A stretch of DNA of 64,000 nt from Escarpia spicata (lineage: Eukaryota; Annelida; Polychaeta; Sabellida; Siboglinidae). A model generated the notes under the pieces. That model was not told the DNA's origin, did not search any database, and saw only the letters and a program-made list of their open reading frames with translations. The translations under genes were made by a program, and so were the position numbers. Shown one piece after another: positions 12,230 through 25,210 of the stretch. The DNA lies in NCBI GenBank assembly GCA_963995525.1, contig OZ023213.1, forward strand, positions 13,839,069 through 13,903,068. Direction: 5' to 3'. Positions within the stretch are counted from its first letter, which is position 1. Each line of letters begins with the position of its first letter.

Positions 12230-13984
12230 TTATATTCCGGAACGTTCATCGTTGGTTTTTTTACTCTAAACGACGAATACAGCCCGATGGAATATCTGCC
12301 TCCCAATGCCTAGTTTAATACACACGCAAGTATACATTCTCGTGAGCTAACCCTCCTCATGTAACATCCGGTCTTAGTGTAACCGTTATCACGTATGATG
12401 TTTATCGACCACTGACTCCTATATGCCAATTATCAAACAGTGTATATTTACATTTCACATTAGCATTGGTACAAATATCATTGTTGCATCACCATGTTTT
12501 TTTACTTAGGTGGGGTACTGGGTAATACAACAACTAAATGTATACACACACACGCATACCCCCCCCCCCCCCCCACACACACATATCAGCCATTCCAAGC
12601 TCACGCATACATCATATCAATTTTTTCAAGGTGTTGAAAACAGGAACATTTTACAGAGATATATATATTTGGGGATAATAATTATGAAATATTCCATGGA
12701 TATGTGACTTCCTTCCTATCACCATTGTCCAGGATGACACCCCCCTGAATGCCCTAAAATACAGTGCAATACGCTTATAACGAACTACTTTGTGGGTAGC
12801 TAACGAGTTCGTTATATCCATGAATTCGTTATATGCGTGTACGCGTTAACCCCCTAGGAGGCAGTGTTGTATGTGACATTTTAAAAACTATTCGCCAGGT
12901 GTCTATCAAACGCATAGTCTCGCTTAACCGACTCTCGCCTGGCTGCGTGACTTCGCCAGAACGATAGTCTGGCTCAGAGTCGCGTATTGACTGCCCATTG
13001 TTGACAGACATGAAAGCTGCCACCTATTGAATATGCATGTGATTAAAATGTAGTTAGGAAATCTACCTCTAGGTCTGTCACGGAAGTAACACCACACAAG
13101 TCTTTTGTTTTTGTTTCCTAGGACATACCTAATCTAGAAATGTTTGACATGTTTATGAATCTCCTACAATTAGAGTAACTGAGGCATGTATAATGTAAGT
13201 GTTTTATTGTTGTAAATAAATGCACATCAAAGTCTGTCACGGAAGTCACGCTGATTTCTCATGGAAATCACACTATACAAGTAACTCATTACTTGGTTAA
13301 GCATGTATGATCATACACATTATGGACTTTTTAAACAGAAATACTATATTATGTTCCCTGAGTTAATACTCTTGAGCCATGACGCCACTTACTCACACTG
13401 TCTCTCCGTGAGACAATATAAGCATGTGGGTATCTGCCGAATACAAAGTTAGCACAAGGAGATCGACAAAATCTTTCAAGAAAAGCAAATATGGGAATGT
13501 TTTAAGTGAACAAAAGAAAACCAGCTAGGACGTGTGTGTAAGAAGGAAGCAGATAAATTAAACAGAGAAAATATGTGAAAACTTCTGAAACCTTAATTTA
13601 TGTAATATAAGAAAATATTACAATGTACGTTATTCAGTCAATATTTACTATCACAACCTTTGCACGACATTGTGCATGTTATTAACATATACCATTATAT
13701 ATATAATTAATATGTTGTTCTTGAATTAAATAATTACCTTTCTTTCTAGGTGCTGCAGCTAAATGACAAGGATGTTTGTTTGAATTTCCTGTACATGTGT
13801 GGTAATTTCTGTAACTGGGTTCTTATCGAGGATAATCATACATGTCCAATACCAACCCCGGATAAAGTTACTAATATTAGTTCAGGGGTCAACGTTTTCT
13901 GCTGACACTGTAAGAAGCCAAAAAATTAGCTTTGAACATGCATGACAGACTAACCAAAGATCTGTTTATTTCAAGTATCCCAAG
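12230..13984. other. Intergenic, no gene recognised
   Basis: Contains a CA/poly-C microsatellite at 12541-12584. The phrase GTCTGTCACGGAAGT occurs at about 13072 and 13231. No coding evidence. Confidence 0.45.
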
Positions 13985-14140
13985 CCTCCATTCAACAAAC
14001 CACTGGCCGGCTTAAAACAAATGTACCAACATTCAAAAAGGCGGGAAAGAGAGAAAGAGGGAAAGTTCAAAACTACCGTCACATCTCCCCAACATCTGTC
14101 TTGTGCAAACTCCTTGAGCACATAGTCCCGCTACCTATTA
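13985..14140 (+). pseudogene. Non-LTR reverse transcriptase fragment
   Basis: Around 14025-14135 the plus strand reads FKKAGKREKEGKVQNYRHIS followed by PTSVLCKLLEHIV. This matches the conserved N-terminal fingers/palm block of CR1/L2-type reverse transcriptases (family knowledge). Nothing else of the element is recognisable nearby. Confidence 0.6.
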
Positions 14141-14954
14141 CTCTGGTCTTTACCTATTTTGTTGAGTTCTGATATGAAATATTGTTCCAGAATGTGCGTT
14201 CAAGAAATGTTGTTGCTGTATTTTCCCTTCATGTAAAACAAGACCTTAAAATGAAAGGCTAAATGTGTAATGTTGTATGGGATCCCAGCCTACCGATGAC
14301 GCCGATGCGCGCGAATTTTGTAGTGGCATCAAGTCTTGCGAGAGACTAATTAATAAGTTGTTATTATGAGGCGTAACTTGTCCAGAACAACAGGACATAT
14401 TTTTTCTCGTATTTAATTAAACCGCTCATACATGGATAATGAAATGTTTGTCAAAAATATACGTGTTTTCAGTGTGCTATGTAAACCTGAATATGGCGGC
14501 TCATTTTTGTTTGGCCAGTGTCGTTTAAGTTTTACTAAATCATTAATTCGATGTTATGTATACATACCTTTCCGACGTGTCGTCGGGTTATGACCCGATG
14601 GATGGGCTAGTACACCCTGTACTTCTTCCATTTCCATTTCTTCCATTTAACTTTCTCCCGCGCGTTCCGATCATTCTGAGCACAATGCTCTGATTGGTTA
14701 AATTAATTGCCGCGATAAACGATTAACACGATCCTAGCGGGTATAAAAGCTCGGTATTTCTGGTAATGATGTATTTTCACAACATAACAGTGTGTTTTGT
14801 TACCAAAATTGGCGAGTGTCGTAATAAACATTATAAAAAGTTCTAATACACGCATGATTTTCCGGTGGATGGCACACACAAGTGGATGAAGTGATGTTCA
14901 CAATATTTTAGGCCTATGATCTACACTACGTTGGCTATCAGAAAACATCATATA
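14141..14954. other. Intergenic, no gene recognised
   Basis: Includes a GTTATGACCCGATGG segment near 14586 and AT-rich flanks. No coding, RNA or repeat call can be supported. Confidence 0.4.
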
Positions 14955-15260
14955 CGGTATATTTACGGGGTAACTTCTAACAGTAGCAAAACATAAACGG
15001 CAAAAGGTGTACAACAGAAAAAACCCATCTCGGATGGTTGCATGAAAACAACAAAATGTCAAAGCTGTTCGCGTGACGCTTTGTTTTTACAATCACTACT
15101 GGAGACATAAAAATTAGATTCTTTCAGAAATAAAACATCGGCGTACGTAGTTATAACACGACCAACTATTATGTAGTTCTAACGCGACCAACACACATTA
15201 TAGGGAACAATGTCACGCACATTAAAGTGGCACATGTCTGTTTTTCTATGTACCTTGCAA
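14955..15260 (+). repeat. Dispersed repeat module M (probable LINE 3' UTR), solitary copy
   Basis: Shares with 16400-16740, 52620-52930 and the reverse complement of 24986-25210 the blocks GGTATATTT..GGGGTAACT, ATCTCGGATGG, AATGTCAAAGCTGTTCGCGTGAC, AATCACTACTGGAGACATA and GAACAATGTCACGCACATT. Elsewhere the module lies in antisense just downstream of a LINE C-terminal coding relic, so it is probably the 3' untranslated part of that LINE. Confidence 0.65.
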
Positions 15261-15381
15261 CAATGCTCAAAGAAGCTTCCATAATGTTATTTTCAAAAGG
15301 AGATAATCTACGAACAAGTCCTGGTGTAGATACAAACTTGTTTAATTTATCCCAGTTTCGTTAAGAAAAACTATATAAAAG

Positions 15382-16060
15382 GTGTACCACCCATTAATGG
15401 TGGAACCTAACCGGGAACATGTTTTCTTAAATGGCCAGCAAGTTCTGATTGCCTATAATTTCACTTATCTTGAAAGTACCATCTCTGACGAGACTAACAT
15501 AGTAATGGAACTGGAGACGCGCACAGCGAGGGCACCATCAATTTACTGTCGACTGTGCAACCGTTTATATAAAACTCGCTATGTAGCAGTCACGACGAAG
15601 ACTCATATTTACAGTGGAAAAGTACTCCCAATGCAGCCCTAAGGAACAGACGCCTTGGCTCCAAACGAAAGCATGTAACGAAGGTGCACGCCGTCCTGAA
15701 GAGGCACCTTTGGTCGATAATAAGAATAACACGGATAAACCAAATAACAAACACAGAAGTACTCAATAGGGCGAACTAATACTCATACAAACAACACTCA
15801 AATGGACAGGACACATGGTTCGCATGGGATACCATAGCTTCCAAAACAAACTCTGTTTTTACAGTTATCTGAAGGAAATGCGACAGAGCAGCCGGACATG
15901 AAACGAACATAAACAAGACATGGATTCGAAACTATGGTACACACTTAACCAAGACGGACCAATCTGGAGATGACTCCTACGTAGGGTACCAGGCACACAG
16001 CACTGTCGCAACCGAGACTGAGAGCGAGATAGTTGTTGCAATCGAAATTACACGAAAGCC
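15382..16060 (+). pseudogene. RTE-like LINE, C-terminal coding relic
   Basis: The frame from 15382 reads FTYLESTISDETNIVMELE and then PSIYCRLCNRLYKTRYV, the pattern of the post-palm region of RTE-type polyproteins (YLGSTIS...RI.KA...F..L...V). After frame breaks, TTLKWTGHMVRM appears near 15790-15820, the diagnostic WxGHVxRM motif. Stops and frameshifts show it is dead. Confidence 0.65.
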
Positions 16061-16129
16061 GCTAGGTTGATCAACCATGTAACCGTTATCAGTAGTAGCG
16101 AAACATGTACAATGCCCCCAATAAACACA

Positions 16130-16740
16130 CATATCAAACATACGTTTTCATATACTGTATGCTTATTATGATGTACTATTAAATTTTGTATGTGCACATC
16201 ATAAGAAAGGCCACCAAAAGTATGACGTGGTGGTACCAGAATCATAGAGATATATCTTCATATTCGAGGTTTAGCTCACACGAAGAAATGTTCGTCTCTT
16301 CGCCTTATTTACGTGAAACCAATCCAGTTTGAACGATTCCATGCATTTAATTGTGTCTGTCATGAATGGTTGGTGAGCTACCGAACGCAAGGTTTGTTTG
16401 CTAGCAGGGTCGGAGTTATGTAGAAAACATACACACAATATTATGGAATAAAAATAAAGTGCAAATAGTGTAAACCAGAAAAACGCTAACTCGCAAAAAA
16501 GGAACGGCAAAATATCAAAGCTGTTCGCGTGACAGTGCCTTTTAAAAATCACTGCCTGAGATCTAGTTTATTTGGCAACCATTATGTTGAACATAGTGGT
16601 TATGGCCTGTCGCTAAAAAAGGGTGTGTGTTGGTCTAACGCCACAACGCCACAACGCCAATAATATGATATAAATTAAAGGGAACGATGCCACCCACATT
16701 GAAATGCACGCGTCTTTTGTTGCTATCGAAATGCATCTTT
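16130..16740 (+). repeat. Dispersed repeat module M, two segments in swapped order
   Basis: 16130-16260 matches 53050-53150 (GTGCACATCATAAGAAAGGCCACCAAAAG-like block with CAGAATCATAGAGATA). 16400-16740 matches 52620-52930 (ATCAAAGCTGTTCGCGTGACA, GGGTGTGTGTTGGTCTAACGCC, GGAACGATG..CACCCACATTG). The two blocks are in the opposite order from the 52.6-kb copy, so a rearrangement or two separate insertions are involved. Confidence 0.6.
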
Positions 16741-16789
16741 TTATTACTAGAGAACTGCTAGGATGCACAAGTCTTTTGCGAGCGCTCGG

Positions 16790-17160
16790 GCGTGCGTGTG
16801 TGCGCGTGTGCGCGTGTGCGCGTGTGCGCGTGTGCGCGTGTGCGCGTGTGCGTGTGTGCGTGTGTGCGTGTGTGCGTGTGTGCGTGTGTGCGTGTGTGCG
16901 TGTGTGCGTGTGTGCGTGTGTGCGTGTGTGCGTGTGTGCGTGTGTGCGAGTGTGCGTGTGTGCGTGTGTGCGTGTGTGCGTGGGTGCGTGTGTGCGTGGG
17001 TGCGTGTGTGTGTGCGTGCGTGCGTGCATGCGTGTGTGCGTGTGTGCTTGTGTGCGTGTGTGCGTGTGTGCGTGTGTGCGTGTGTGCGTGTGTGTGTGCG
17101 TGTGTGCGCGTGTGCGTGTATGCGTGTGTGCGTGTCTGTGTATTTGTATGCGTGGGTGGG
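16790..17160. repeat. (TGCGTG)n microsatellite, 370 bp
   Basis: Nearly uninterrupted TGTGCG units with minor variants (TGGG, TGCA). All the long open frames here, on both strands, are translated repeat (Cys-Val/Arg or His-Thr) and not genes. It is strictly alternating purine-pyrimidine over most of its length. Confidence 0.95.
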
Positions 17161-17599
17161 TACACGCACGCCTGCGTTTGACGCGCTTATGGATATTTTA
17201 GTATTGCTAATCAGCCTACATTCTCTATTCAATCATGTCCAAGTTGAAACATACATAGTTCGATAAAACACCCATTAAATCATTTATTTTTGTGTGCATA
17301 CATTTCGGCTAATATCACAGATTAACACTTTACTGAAATATGTATTTGATGTCTTAAATTGTACATTTGTATGGAACGTTTATCTGATTTTTCGATCGCC
17401 ATTGTATGAACAACTGTTTACACCTGCCTTTTTTATTTAGCACACTAGGTGAAATCCGTCGTAAACAATACATGTTTACCAGTGCGAGGTGGTAAAATTT
17501 CACATTTTCTTTTATAAACATTTAGTAAAACCTTGTGGCGAAATGTACAGCTGGCAAAGTGACTATGGTGTTGAGTAATTTATAATACAGTTAAACTAT

Positions 17600-17830
17600 C
17601 ATGTCATCTTGCTTTCCTACGTACTCCGCTTGACGAGGTGACATGATGACGTATGTCCAGTGTTTTCTTTCTGAAATGGCGTTAGTAAGACAATTCCCAC
17701 CGAGACCGGTGTCCATCTCGATTGTGCTTCTCATGGTCGTGTTAGGACGACTTCTCCTCCGATGGTTTCGACGGTTTCCATGAGAGAACAGTGTTTGCTA
17801 TTTCAACGCGGCGCATGAACTGTCCTGTCA
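17600..17830 (-). pseudogene. LINE C-terminal coding relic (family shared with 24.8 kb and 53.4 kb)
   Basis: On the minus strand FMRRVEIANTVLSWKPSKP is followed, after breaks, by DTGLGGNCLTNAISERKHW. This parallels RRAEITMRLLLWKP..DTGIGKTYLTSIMAD at 53.4 kb and RRDEIANTVLSWKP at 24.9 kb. The pattern fits the region after the reverse transcriptase in many LINEs (arginine-rich, LLW.P, then DTG). Confidence 0.6.
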
Positions 17831-18437
17831 GACGTATACGACGTAGCCTAACGGTAGTGGAGTTCTATTGTAGATTGCCGTACAATTCCTGGTTAGTGAT
17901 GTCATAAATTCAAGACAATCGTGATCCTGATTTGATGATGCATAGATGGGGGTATTTGTGTCTTTCAAACGCCGTATTTTATACAATGCGTGACTTGCTT
18001 CCCTAACATGGGCTTTTCTACTTCGACAGTCACGTTGAGAGTTTGAACCTACATCTGGTTTGATCAGATGAAGCATGGATTTCAGCCGTCGAATAAATTG
18101 TGATTCGATAATAGAATAGAAAGCATGCCAGCTTGGTTTCCAATTCTTCAAATTAAGATGATCGTCTCTTTTGAGCGCTTGATGCGAGTCTGTAAACCTG
18201 ACGGCGACATTTTCCAAAACATCCTGAGGTAGATTATTCTGTCCTTATTGGGTATGACGTAGTCAGCTGATGAACCAAACCACATCCCAGTCCAGTTATA
18301 GTTTACTCAGCCAGTCCATGCCACGCAACCTTGGACGTTGCCATGGGAGAGCACTGATATTGGTCGCCACTGTTAGCTTCTACCATGACGTTGATAATAC
18401 CCGTGATCTTTATTCATTCTTCTGTGTACGAGAGAGG

Positions 18438-18740
18438 TAAAACAGGTAAAGGTAAATTCTTATAAAGCGCATTATCCAGTCATCAGTATAAATCAAAGCA
18501 CATTACACTTTACTCCCTGGCAGACCAGTTCAATCGAACATCGTCTCGACTTGTATGGGAGGCATTCAACCACGAATTAATGTGCGAAGATATTTCGTAT
18601 ACAAATATCCATCACTTTATACAGCGAGGTACTCTTTCATACAGCAGGGTGCACTGAAGCGATGTAGAGTAAACGAACTTGCCCAAGGTTCGACACCGCC
18701 GCACAGGATTCGAACCTGATTCCACGGTAAGGGTCACTTA
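18438..18740 (-). mobile_element. tRNA-derived SINE copy 2, head truncated
   Basis: Tail GGTAAATTCTTATAAAGCGC at 18446. The body has TTTACTCCCTGGCAGACC, TCTCGACTTGTATGGGAGGC and CTTGCCCAAGGTTCGACACC, then GATTCGAACCTGATTCC. The tRNA-like A-box end is missing because the copy stops at GGGTCACTTACAG, which is flanking sequence of the duplicated arm. Confidence 0.8.
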
Positions 18741-19437
18741 CAGATCCTTTTCGAAATTAAGGTCGGCTTCTCTCAACAATCATCGTTGAATGACCGGAGT
18801 CAGTTATTGGCCATATTTTTCAGTTCGGATATAAAATCACGTATTGGTTGTTCCTTCCTTCATGTACACATAGTTGAAGTTGTGCCGCACACTTTAACGT
18901 GGTCATACGTCAGGTCAGCCTGCACCGGTGGCGAGTATTCGTCCTAGACACTAGGCCGATTTAGGTTGGACAACATGAGTCGGCGCAATATTGAAATATA
19001 GCTTGATATGCAATTTGAAATCACAATTCGCATGATCTTCATTACACAAAAAAACGCATCTGTCCTTCGGTGTCCTAGTCTGCCACACATGAAACTTGTG
19101 TGGATAGTTTCTTGGTTGCTAATTAATGAGATCGGAATTGCGTAATTATTTTAGTGGTTTTATATACCAATGAGAATGGTAACACCTATGACCTGACAGT
19201 TTCAACATGTGTACTAAGGTTTTACAAGTAAAAATTTAGAGCCACCTAGCGGATTTCACACCTGATCGCCTAAGCCTAGATTAACGTATCGACAAACATC
19301 GACCTGGACAGAGTGTAGAATTTGTTACGTATGCGTACATATGTCTTCCGACTAATGTAACCCAATCGGTAATTATTCACGCGGTTTAATTCACATCACG
19401 TAACATCGGCGTACTGTTATCATGTGTATTAAAGCAA

Positions 19438-19576
<139 letters not shown>

Positions 19577-19839
19577 TACGTATATTAATGTATAACTAAA
19601 TTAATGTATAACACACGTATAATTGCACTAACATAACAAACATCATTGTGCATTATTGATCAAAAACTGCAGATAAAACTATTATAATAAGGAAACATAT
19701 CTAAATTGATTTGTTTTCTTGTTTTCGTCCTGACATGAACGTGATAAGTATAACTAGTTTCGTCAGGCAAGGCAAGCCCATACATGGCAGAAGCACGATT
19801 AACCGATAAAACTTACGTTCCCGATAAAATCCCAAATGA

Positions 19840-20040
19840 AAGATGGTGTTTTTGTTTGAGGATCGGTTTTAAGCAAAAACATACACATACAGAATATTTA
19901 TTGAGAAAACTAGAAAAATTCCATCCCGGAGAGACAACTGCAAAATTTCAAAGCTCTTTGCGTGACAACTTATTTTTAGAATCACTGCTGGTGAAATATT
20001 CTCCAGCGGTGTCTAAATCTAAATTAAGTCGTTTTTATTC
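19840..20040 (+). repeat. Dispersed repeat module M fragment
   Basis: TGCAAAATTTCAAAGCTCTT, TGCGTGACAACTT and AGAATCACTGCTGGTGAAAT match the core of the module seen at 14955, 16400, 24986 and 52620. The 89-codon frame at 19784-20053 covers this repeat and is not supported as a gene. Confidence 0.55.
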
Positions 20041-20125
20041 CGTTTCCAGCTGAATATCGGAACACATACTTTGATAGTTTACGACACGCAGTTTTTATGT
20101 TTTTACTTTTGATGTTACGGTCGTT

Positions 20126-20611
<486 letters not shown>

Positions 20612-21149
20612 TTACAATGCACTAACACACACGCCTGTATTTTAGTAATGTATCATCGTTATGATTTTGATACTGCCAATACCAGATGTTTGTTGTACCA
20701 TTGCGTGTACCCTATTGTTTTCAATATCTTGCTATGCAAGTATTATCTTATGTATTTAAGTGAATAAACACCCAGTGTATATTACCTAGCTGAGTGTATT
20801 GGTCACATAATTCCTTGCAAAGGTGTTGACAAACTCACCGATAGGAGAATGCCGTACGAGCCAAGTATAATATGCACATCGCATGTTAGGAATTGAATGT
20901 CTACGCAGCAACGACGTATCGTGATCGTGTGATCTGGTAACCTGGTATAGTGACCGTGTTGTCACAATGACAAACGTACAAAGAGCATGGCAGCAATTGT
21001 GTCTGTAAAAATCAGAAACTCGTCCAAAACTTTGTTTTGTCTTTGGTAGATGGCGCCACTTGTGAGAATAAAACTAGGAACTCTCCTCTACGAGACTTTT
21101 TAGACGGTGGTAAAAATTATCCATAGCTGCGACGAGGCACCACCAATCA

Positions 21150-21860
21150 TCACATTAATATGCTTGAACTCATGTTGGGTGAGATAGCACATTTACGCCC
21201 TGGTATCACTATCCTAGTGGAACGCTATGATGAAACATCTGCAGCGTATGACATGCAGTATCATCAAGACAGAAATCCAAGGTAATGGACAAAAGCCTTA
21301 AAATGTATCCAGCTTCAAATATCTGGGTGCAATTTCCACATATGAAGGGTTCAAAAATTAGGTGCTATCCTGGGCTGGCAAAACTGAAAACCATATGGAA
21401 CGATATTAATATATCACCAAATCCCAAAATCAGACTGATGCGTTTCCTTGTGATGTTAACCAACAATGCTTGCGAGACAAGGGCCATTTAAGATTAGAGC
21501 AAACCTGCAAAGAACCAACCAGGCCATATAATGGAAGTGAGAGGCCACCAACTAAGATGCCCGCAGTAGAATCACGCCAAGCTTTGGCCCCGTTGAAGTC
21601 CTCCTGTCAAGCGTCAAGAAACGGAAAATAAAGTGGTAGTGTCATGTTATGAGAACAACCGGCCTTGCAAAGACTATACTGTAAAGCACTATGCTAGGAG
21701 AGAGTGCGAGGCAGACACAGGACAAGGCGGAAAGACAATATTCAGGAGTGTACTGATGGTAAAAGTCGGCACCTCCCAGAGGGCAGCAGAAAATTTAAAG
21801 ACGTAGTGGGTGTTGTCAGGGAATTATTAGTGGTGCCCCAACGACCACATGATTACGCTA
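21150..21860 (+). pseudogene. RTE-like LINE, C-terminal coding relic
   Basis: Broken plus-strand frames read LAKLKTIWNDINISPNPKI and RLMRFLVMLTNNACET (21360-21480), then FGPVEVLLSSVKKRKIKWYC and HVMRTTGLAKTI (21580-21680), and RRKDNIQECTDG followed by LLVVPQRPHDYA (21720-21860). These match, in order, the C-terminal third of a common invertebrate LINE polyprotein (LAKLKTIW, R.IKWYGHV.R, KDNI.EWTG, VVPQRP). Several stops and frame changes separate the pieces, so it is inactive. Confidence 0.75.
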
Positions 21861-21965
21861 AAGAAAAAGAACCACCTATGAAAACTTTATATAAATTGAA
21901 TGCATATGGCAATTCATCCGACTACATCCTGGATTTCAAGCAACGAGAGCACATTTTCAGATTTT

Positions 21966-22210
<245 letters not shown>

Positions 22211-23375
22211 GTATATTATGATTTTATATATGACTCAAAGTCATTACGCGAGGTGGCGTCACCGTCTTTCTTCCTCGCCTAAGTTCGCTTTCACTAGAGC
22301 CCAGTTTGACTGATTACTTAACCGAACAGCGATCGCTTTGGACAATATCAATCTAAATCACCTTGTTAGGCCAATCTTACGTCACGCTGTCCCTGGCGGC
22401 AGGTGGCGTAAGCTGTTGTCGTCGCATAGGTGATCAGGTATGGAATCTGCTAGGTGGCTCTACTTTTTTTTACATTTAATACCGTGATAAATCTGTGGAA
22501 ACTATCCGGCCAAAGGTGTTACCATTCTCATTGGTATATAAAACCACTAAAATAATTACTCAATTCTGAGTTCATTAATTAACAACCAAGAAACTATCCA
22601 CATAAGTTTTATGTGTGGCAGACTAACGTGGAACGCTGAAGGACTGATGTGTTGTTTTGTGTAATAAAGATCATGCGAACTTTGATTTGAAATTTCATAT
22701 CAAATTGTATCTCAATGTTGCGCCGACTCATTTGTCAAACGAAAATCGGCCTGGTGTTTAGGATGATCACTCGCCACGGGTGCCGGCTGATCTGACCTAT
22801 GATCACGTTAAAGTGTGCGGCACAACATCAATTATGTGGACATGAAGGAAGGAACAATCAATATGTGACTTTATATGTGAACTGGAAAACTGGCCAGTAA
22901 CTAACATCAGCCATTCAACAATGATTGTTAAGAGAAGCCGACTTTAATTTAGAAGAGGCTCTGTAAGTGACCCTTACCGCGCAGTTAATATTGGTTGTGT
23001 ACAAAAGTACAAAAAGTCGATTGTAAATACATCGCCTGAAATTACACCAGAAACCATATTTCAGATATGGTAAAACGTCTTATGCAGCGGACGAGTATCG
23101 TTACAAGGATGCACAAAGTCCATTCTGGAAACACATACCATGAGTACCTCTTTCGAAAAACAAAAAGTTGTTGAGAGAAAAAGTAACCGCACTCACCAGC
23201 TGACAGCACCGGTACAAAACCGATCGAAAAATCCTCGAGAAACATACATGTCCAGCACGGGACCACGTCCCGATCCGATCATTACCCACAAACAAACATA
23301 TGGGAAGGTAGCTCCGATTGAAACACTGCAAAACAAACTAGTGAAAATCTACATGGTCTGATGTGCTCTACTCCT

Positions 23376-23698
23376 GGAGCGCAATAGCGCTGCTGTAAGA
23401 GCTTCGGATTCTCGACTTAAAGAACCCGGGTTCGAATCATGTGCGGCCGTGTCGAAACTTTGGCAAGTTCGTTTACTCTACATAGCTTCAGTTCATTCTG
23501 CTGTATGAACGATTACCTGGCTACAGAAAGTGGTGATATTTGTATGCGAAATGTCTTCGCACATTAGTCGCAGTATGGCTGAATGCTTCCCATAGAAGTC
23601 GTGATGGTGTTCTATTGAACAGGTCTGCCAGGGAGTAAAGTGTAAAGCGCTTTGAGCTATCCTGATGACTGGATACTGCACTATAACAGAACTTACCA
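23376..23698 (+). mobile_element. tRNA-derived SINE copy 3, essentially complete
   Basis: The tRNA-like head is GGAGCGCAATAGCGCTGCTG with an A-box-like TAGCGCTGCTGTAAG, followed by a good B box GGGTTCGAATC at 23430. The body blocks GGCAAGTTCGTTTACTCTAC and TTGAACAGGTCTGCC precede AGGGAGTAAAGTGTAAAGCG and the tail AGAACTTACC. This is the best copy for defining the family. Confidence 0.85.
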
Positions 23699-24090
23699 TT
23701 ACTTTTTTATTTCTAACATACACAGAAGAATGAATAAAGATCACGGGTATCATCAACGTCATGGCAGAAGATAACAATGGGGATCAATATCAGTATCCTC
23801 TCACGGTTATCCCCTGCCAACGGTCCAAGATTGCTTGCGTCGCATGGACTGTCTGAGTTAACTCTAACTGGATAGGAGTGTGGCTTGGTTCGTCAGCTGA
23901 ATACGTCATACCCAAAACGGACCGAATACTCTCTATCTCAGGGTGTATCGCCGTCAGGTTTAAAGCGCTCAAAAGAGACGATCACCTGTATCTAAAGAAG
24001 ATATGAACTCCGCTTCCACGATGGCCGTCTCTGCAGTACACGAGGGACCGTCCCCGATGTTGGCGATAGTGATAGCGCTACTGATTTATT

Positions 24091-24322
24091 TATCATCTCA
24101 GAACATCGGTGTCCGATATCAGATGAAATTACTTTCATCTGGCTTCAGCTCCCACACCTCGGTCTAAAGTTTGTTAACATTGATATGATGATATGCATAT
24201 ATTAACGGTATCGGCCGAAGCATAAAATATCGATGTACGGCACGAGACGAAACTGACTCTGACCCACTTCCCCAAACGACTGTTATTTCGTCTGATATCG
24301 GTCTGCGACGTTCTGAGATGAT
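24091..24322. repeat. Imperfect inverted repeat inside the arm-specific insertion
   Basis: ATCATCTCAGAACATCGG..GATATCAGATGAAAT at 24091-24129 pairs with the reverse complement of 24285-24322 (ATTTCGTCTGATATCGG..TTCTGAGATGAT), about 38-bp arms around a 155-bp loop. This suggests the extra 470 bp of the right arm is a small TIR-type element. Confidence 0.6.
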
Positions 24323-24803
24323 CCCGTAGTTAGTGAATAGCTTTACGAATTATACCAACACAATGACATGAAGCACATTACGAGTGTTCCACATCACCGT
24401 ACCTCCAAAAACCTCACCGAACGAGTTGTCTCTATTGTAGCAGAAAGAGTAATGCGTCTGCACTAAGGTGACTTGGGAACCAAGCTAGCATGCTTTATTC
24501 GATTATCATATCATATCTTATTCGACGGCTGAAATCTAGACTTCACCTGATCAAACCAGATGTAGTTTCAACCTCTCAACGTGATTTTCCTATTAGTAAA
24601 GCCCATGTTAGGGAAGTTATTCATGCGTTGTATAACGTACGGCGTTTGAAACACGCAAACACACCCAACTATGCATCATCAGATCAGGACCACAATTGGA
24701 GCTACCCTTTTGTTATTATGGTTATGAATCGTGGATGGTGACCAACATATTCTAGAAAACAAATAAAAACTATTACACCACACCAATACACAACCTTTAC
24801 AAT

Positions 24804-24985
24804 GTGTCTTGGAATCATGACATCACTAATCACGAATGTTATGGCAATCTACAACGGATCTCCAATACCGTGAGGCTACGTCGTATATGGCTGGCAGAAC
24901 AGGTGACGCGCCGCGATGAAATAGCAAACACTGTTCTGTCATGGAAACCGTTGAACCCTCCACATAACTACTGCCAAGTAAATTA
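24804..24985 (+). pseudogene. LINE C-terminal coding relic
   Basis: The frame reads NLQRISNTVRLRRIWLAEQ and then VTRRDEIANTVLSWKPLNPP. It resembles the post-reverse-transcriptase region of LINEs (I..T.R.RR...A.H..R..E....LL.W.P) and matches the minus-strand relics at 17.6-17.8 and 53.4-53.6 kb. Confidence 0.6.
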
Positions 24986-25210
24986 TATCTCCTGCAGTGA
25001 TTTTAAAAACCCTCTGTCACGCGAACAGCTTTGACATTTTGCCGTTCCCTTTTTGCAAGGTACCGTTTTTCTGGTTTACACTATTTGCACTTTCCTACTA
25101 GCTGCTATTAACATTTACTTCATAAATATTGTGTATGTTTTCTATAGAACTCCCACCCGGCTAGCGAACAAACATTGCGTTCCGTAGCCCACCATGCATT
25201 CATGACACCA
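24986..25210 (-). repeat. Dispersed repeat module M, reverse copy
   Basis: Contains CTGCAGTGATTTTAAAAACC, CTGTCACGCGAACAGCTTTG and CTGGTTTACACTATTTGCAC, the reverse complement of the module at 16400-16560, followed by CTAGCGAACAAACATTGCG..CATGAC as at 16370-16410. It follows a LINE C-terminal relic directly. Confidence 0.65.

Larger units (their letters stand above)
17600..19275 (-). repeat. Left arm of a diverged inverted duplication (partner 22427-24955)
   Basis: Reverse-complement matches to the right arm run through 19100-19275 (ATGAGAATGGTAACACCT, TAGAGCCACCTAGC), 18740-19060 (GGTCACTTACAG, GTTGTTCCTTCCTTCATGT, GTGCCGCACACTTTAACGTG), the SINE, 18360-18440 and 17830-18240 (CGCTCAAAAGAGACGAT, GACGGCTGAAATC). 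Similarity looks like roughly 80% by eye. A SINE sits at the corresponding place in both arms. Confidence 0.75.
22427..24955 (+). repeat. Right arm of the inverted duplication (partner 17600-19275)
   Basis: Collinear in reverse complement with the left arm but longer, because it carries two extra segments: about 22976-23375, between the flank GTAAGTGACCCTTACCG and the SINE head, and about 23997-24465, between ..AAAAGAGACGATCACCTG and ..CCAAGCTAGCATGC. These are insertions in this arm or deletions in the other. Confidence 0.75.

Noticed and set aside
16613..17266. Many long open frames of Cys-Val/Arg-Val or His-Thr residues
   Set aside because: They are translations of the (TGCG)n array in all frames. 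The same holds at 9884-10229, 20095-20628, 21704-22282, 33612-34214, 44974-45506 and 46461-47251.
17828..18217. 129-codon minus frame with a partner at 24490-24741
   Set aside because: The shared peptide (RRLKS.LHLIKPDV..) follows from the inverted duplication. No domain is recognisable and the partner copy is broken, so I treat it as part of the repeat.
23376..23450. tRNA gene
   Set aside because: The A and B box regions are tRNA-like but the cloverleaf is not maintained and the sequence is the head of a dispersed SINE.
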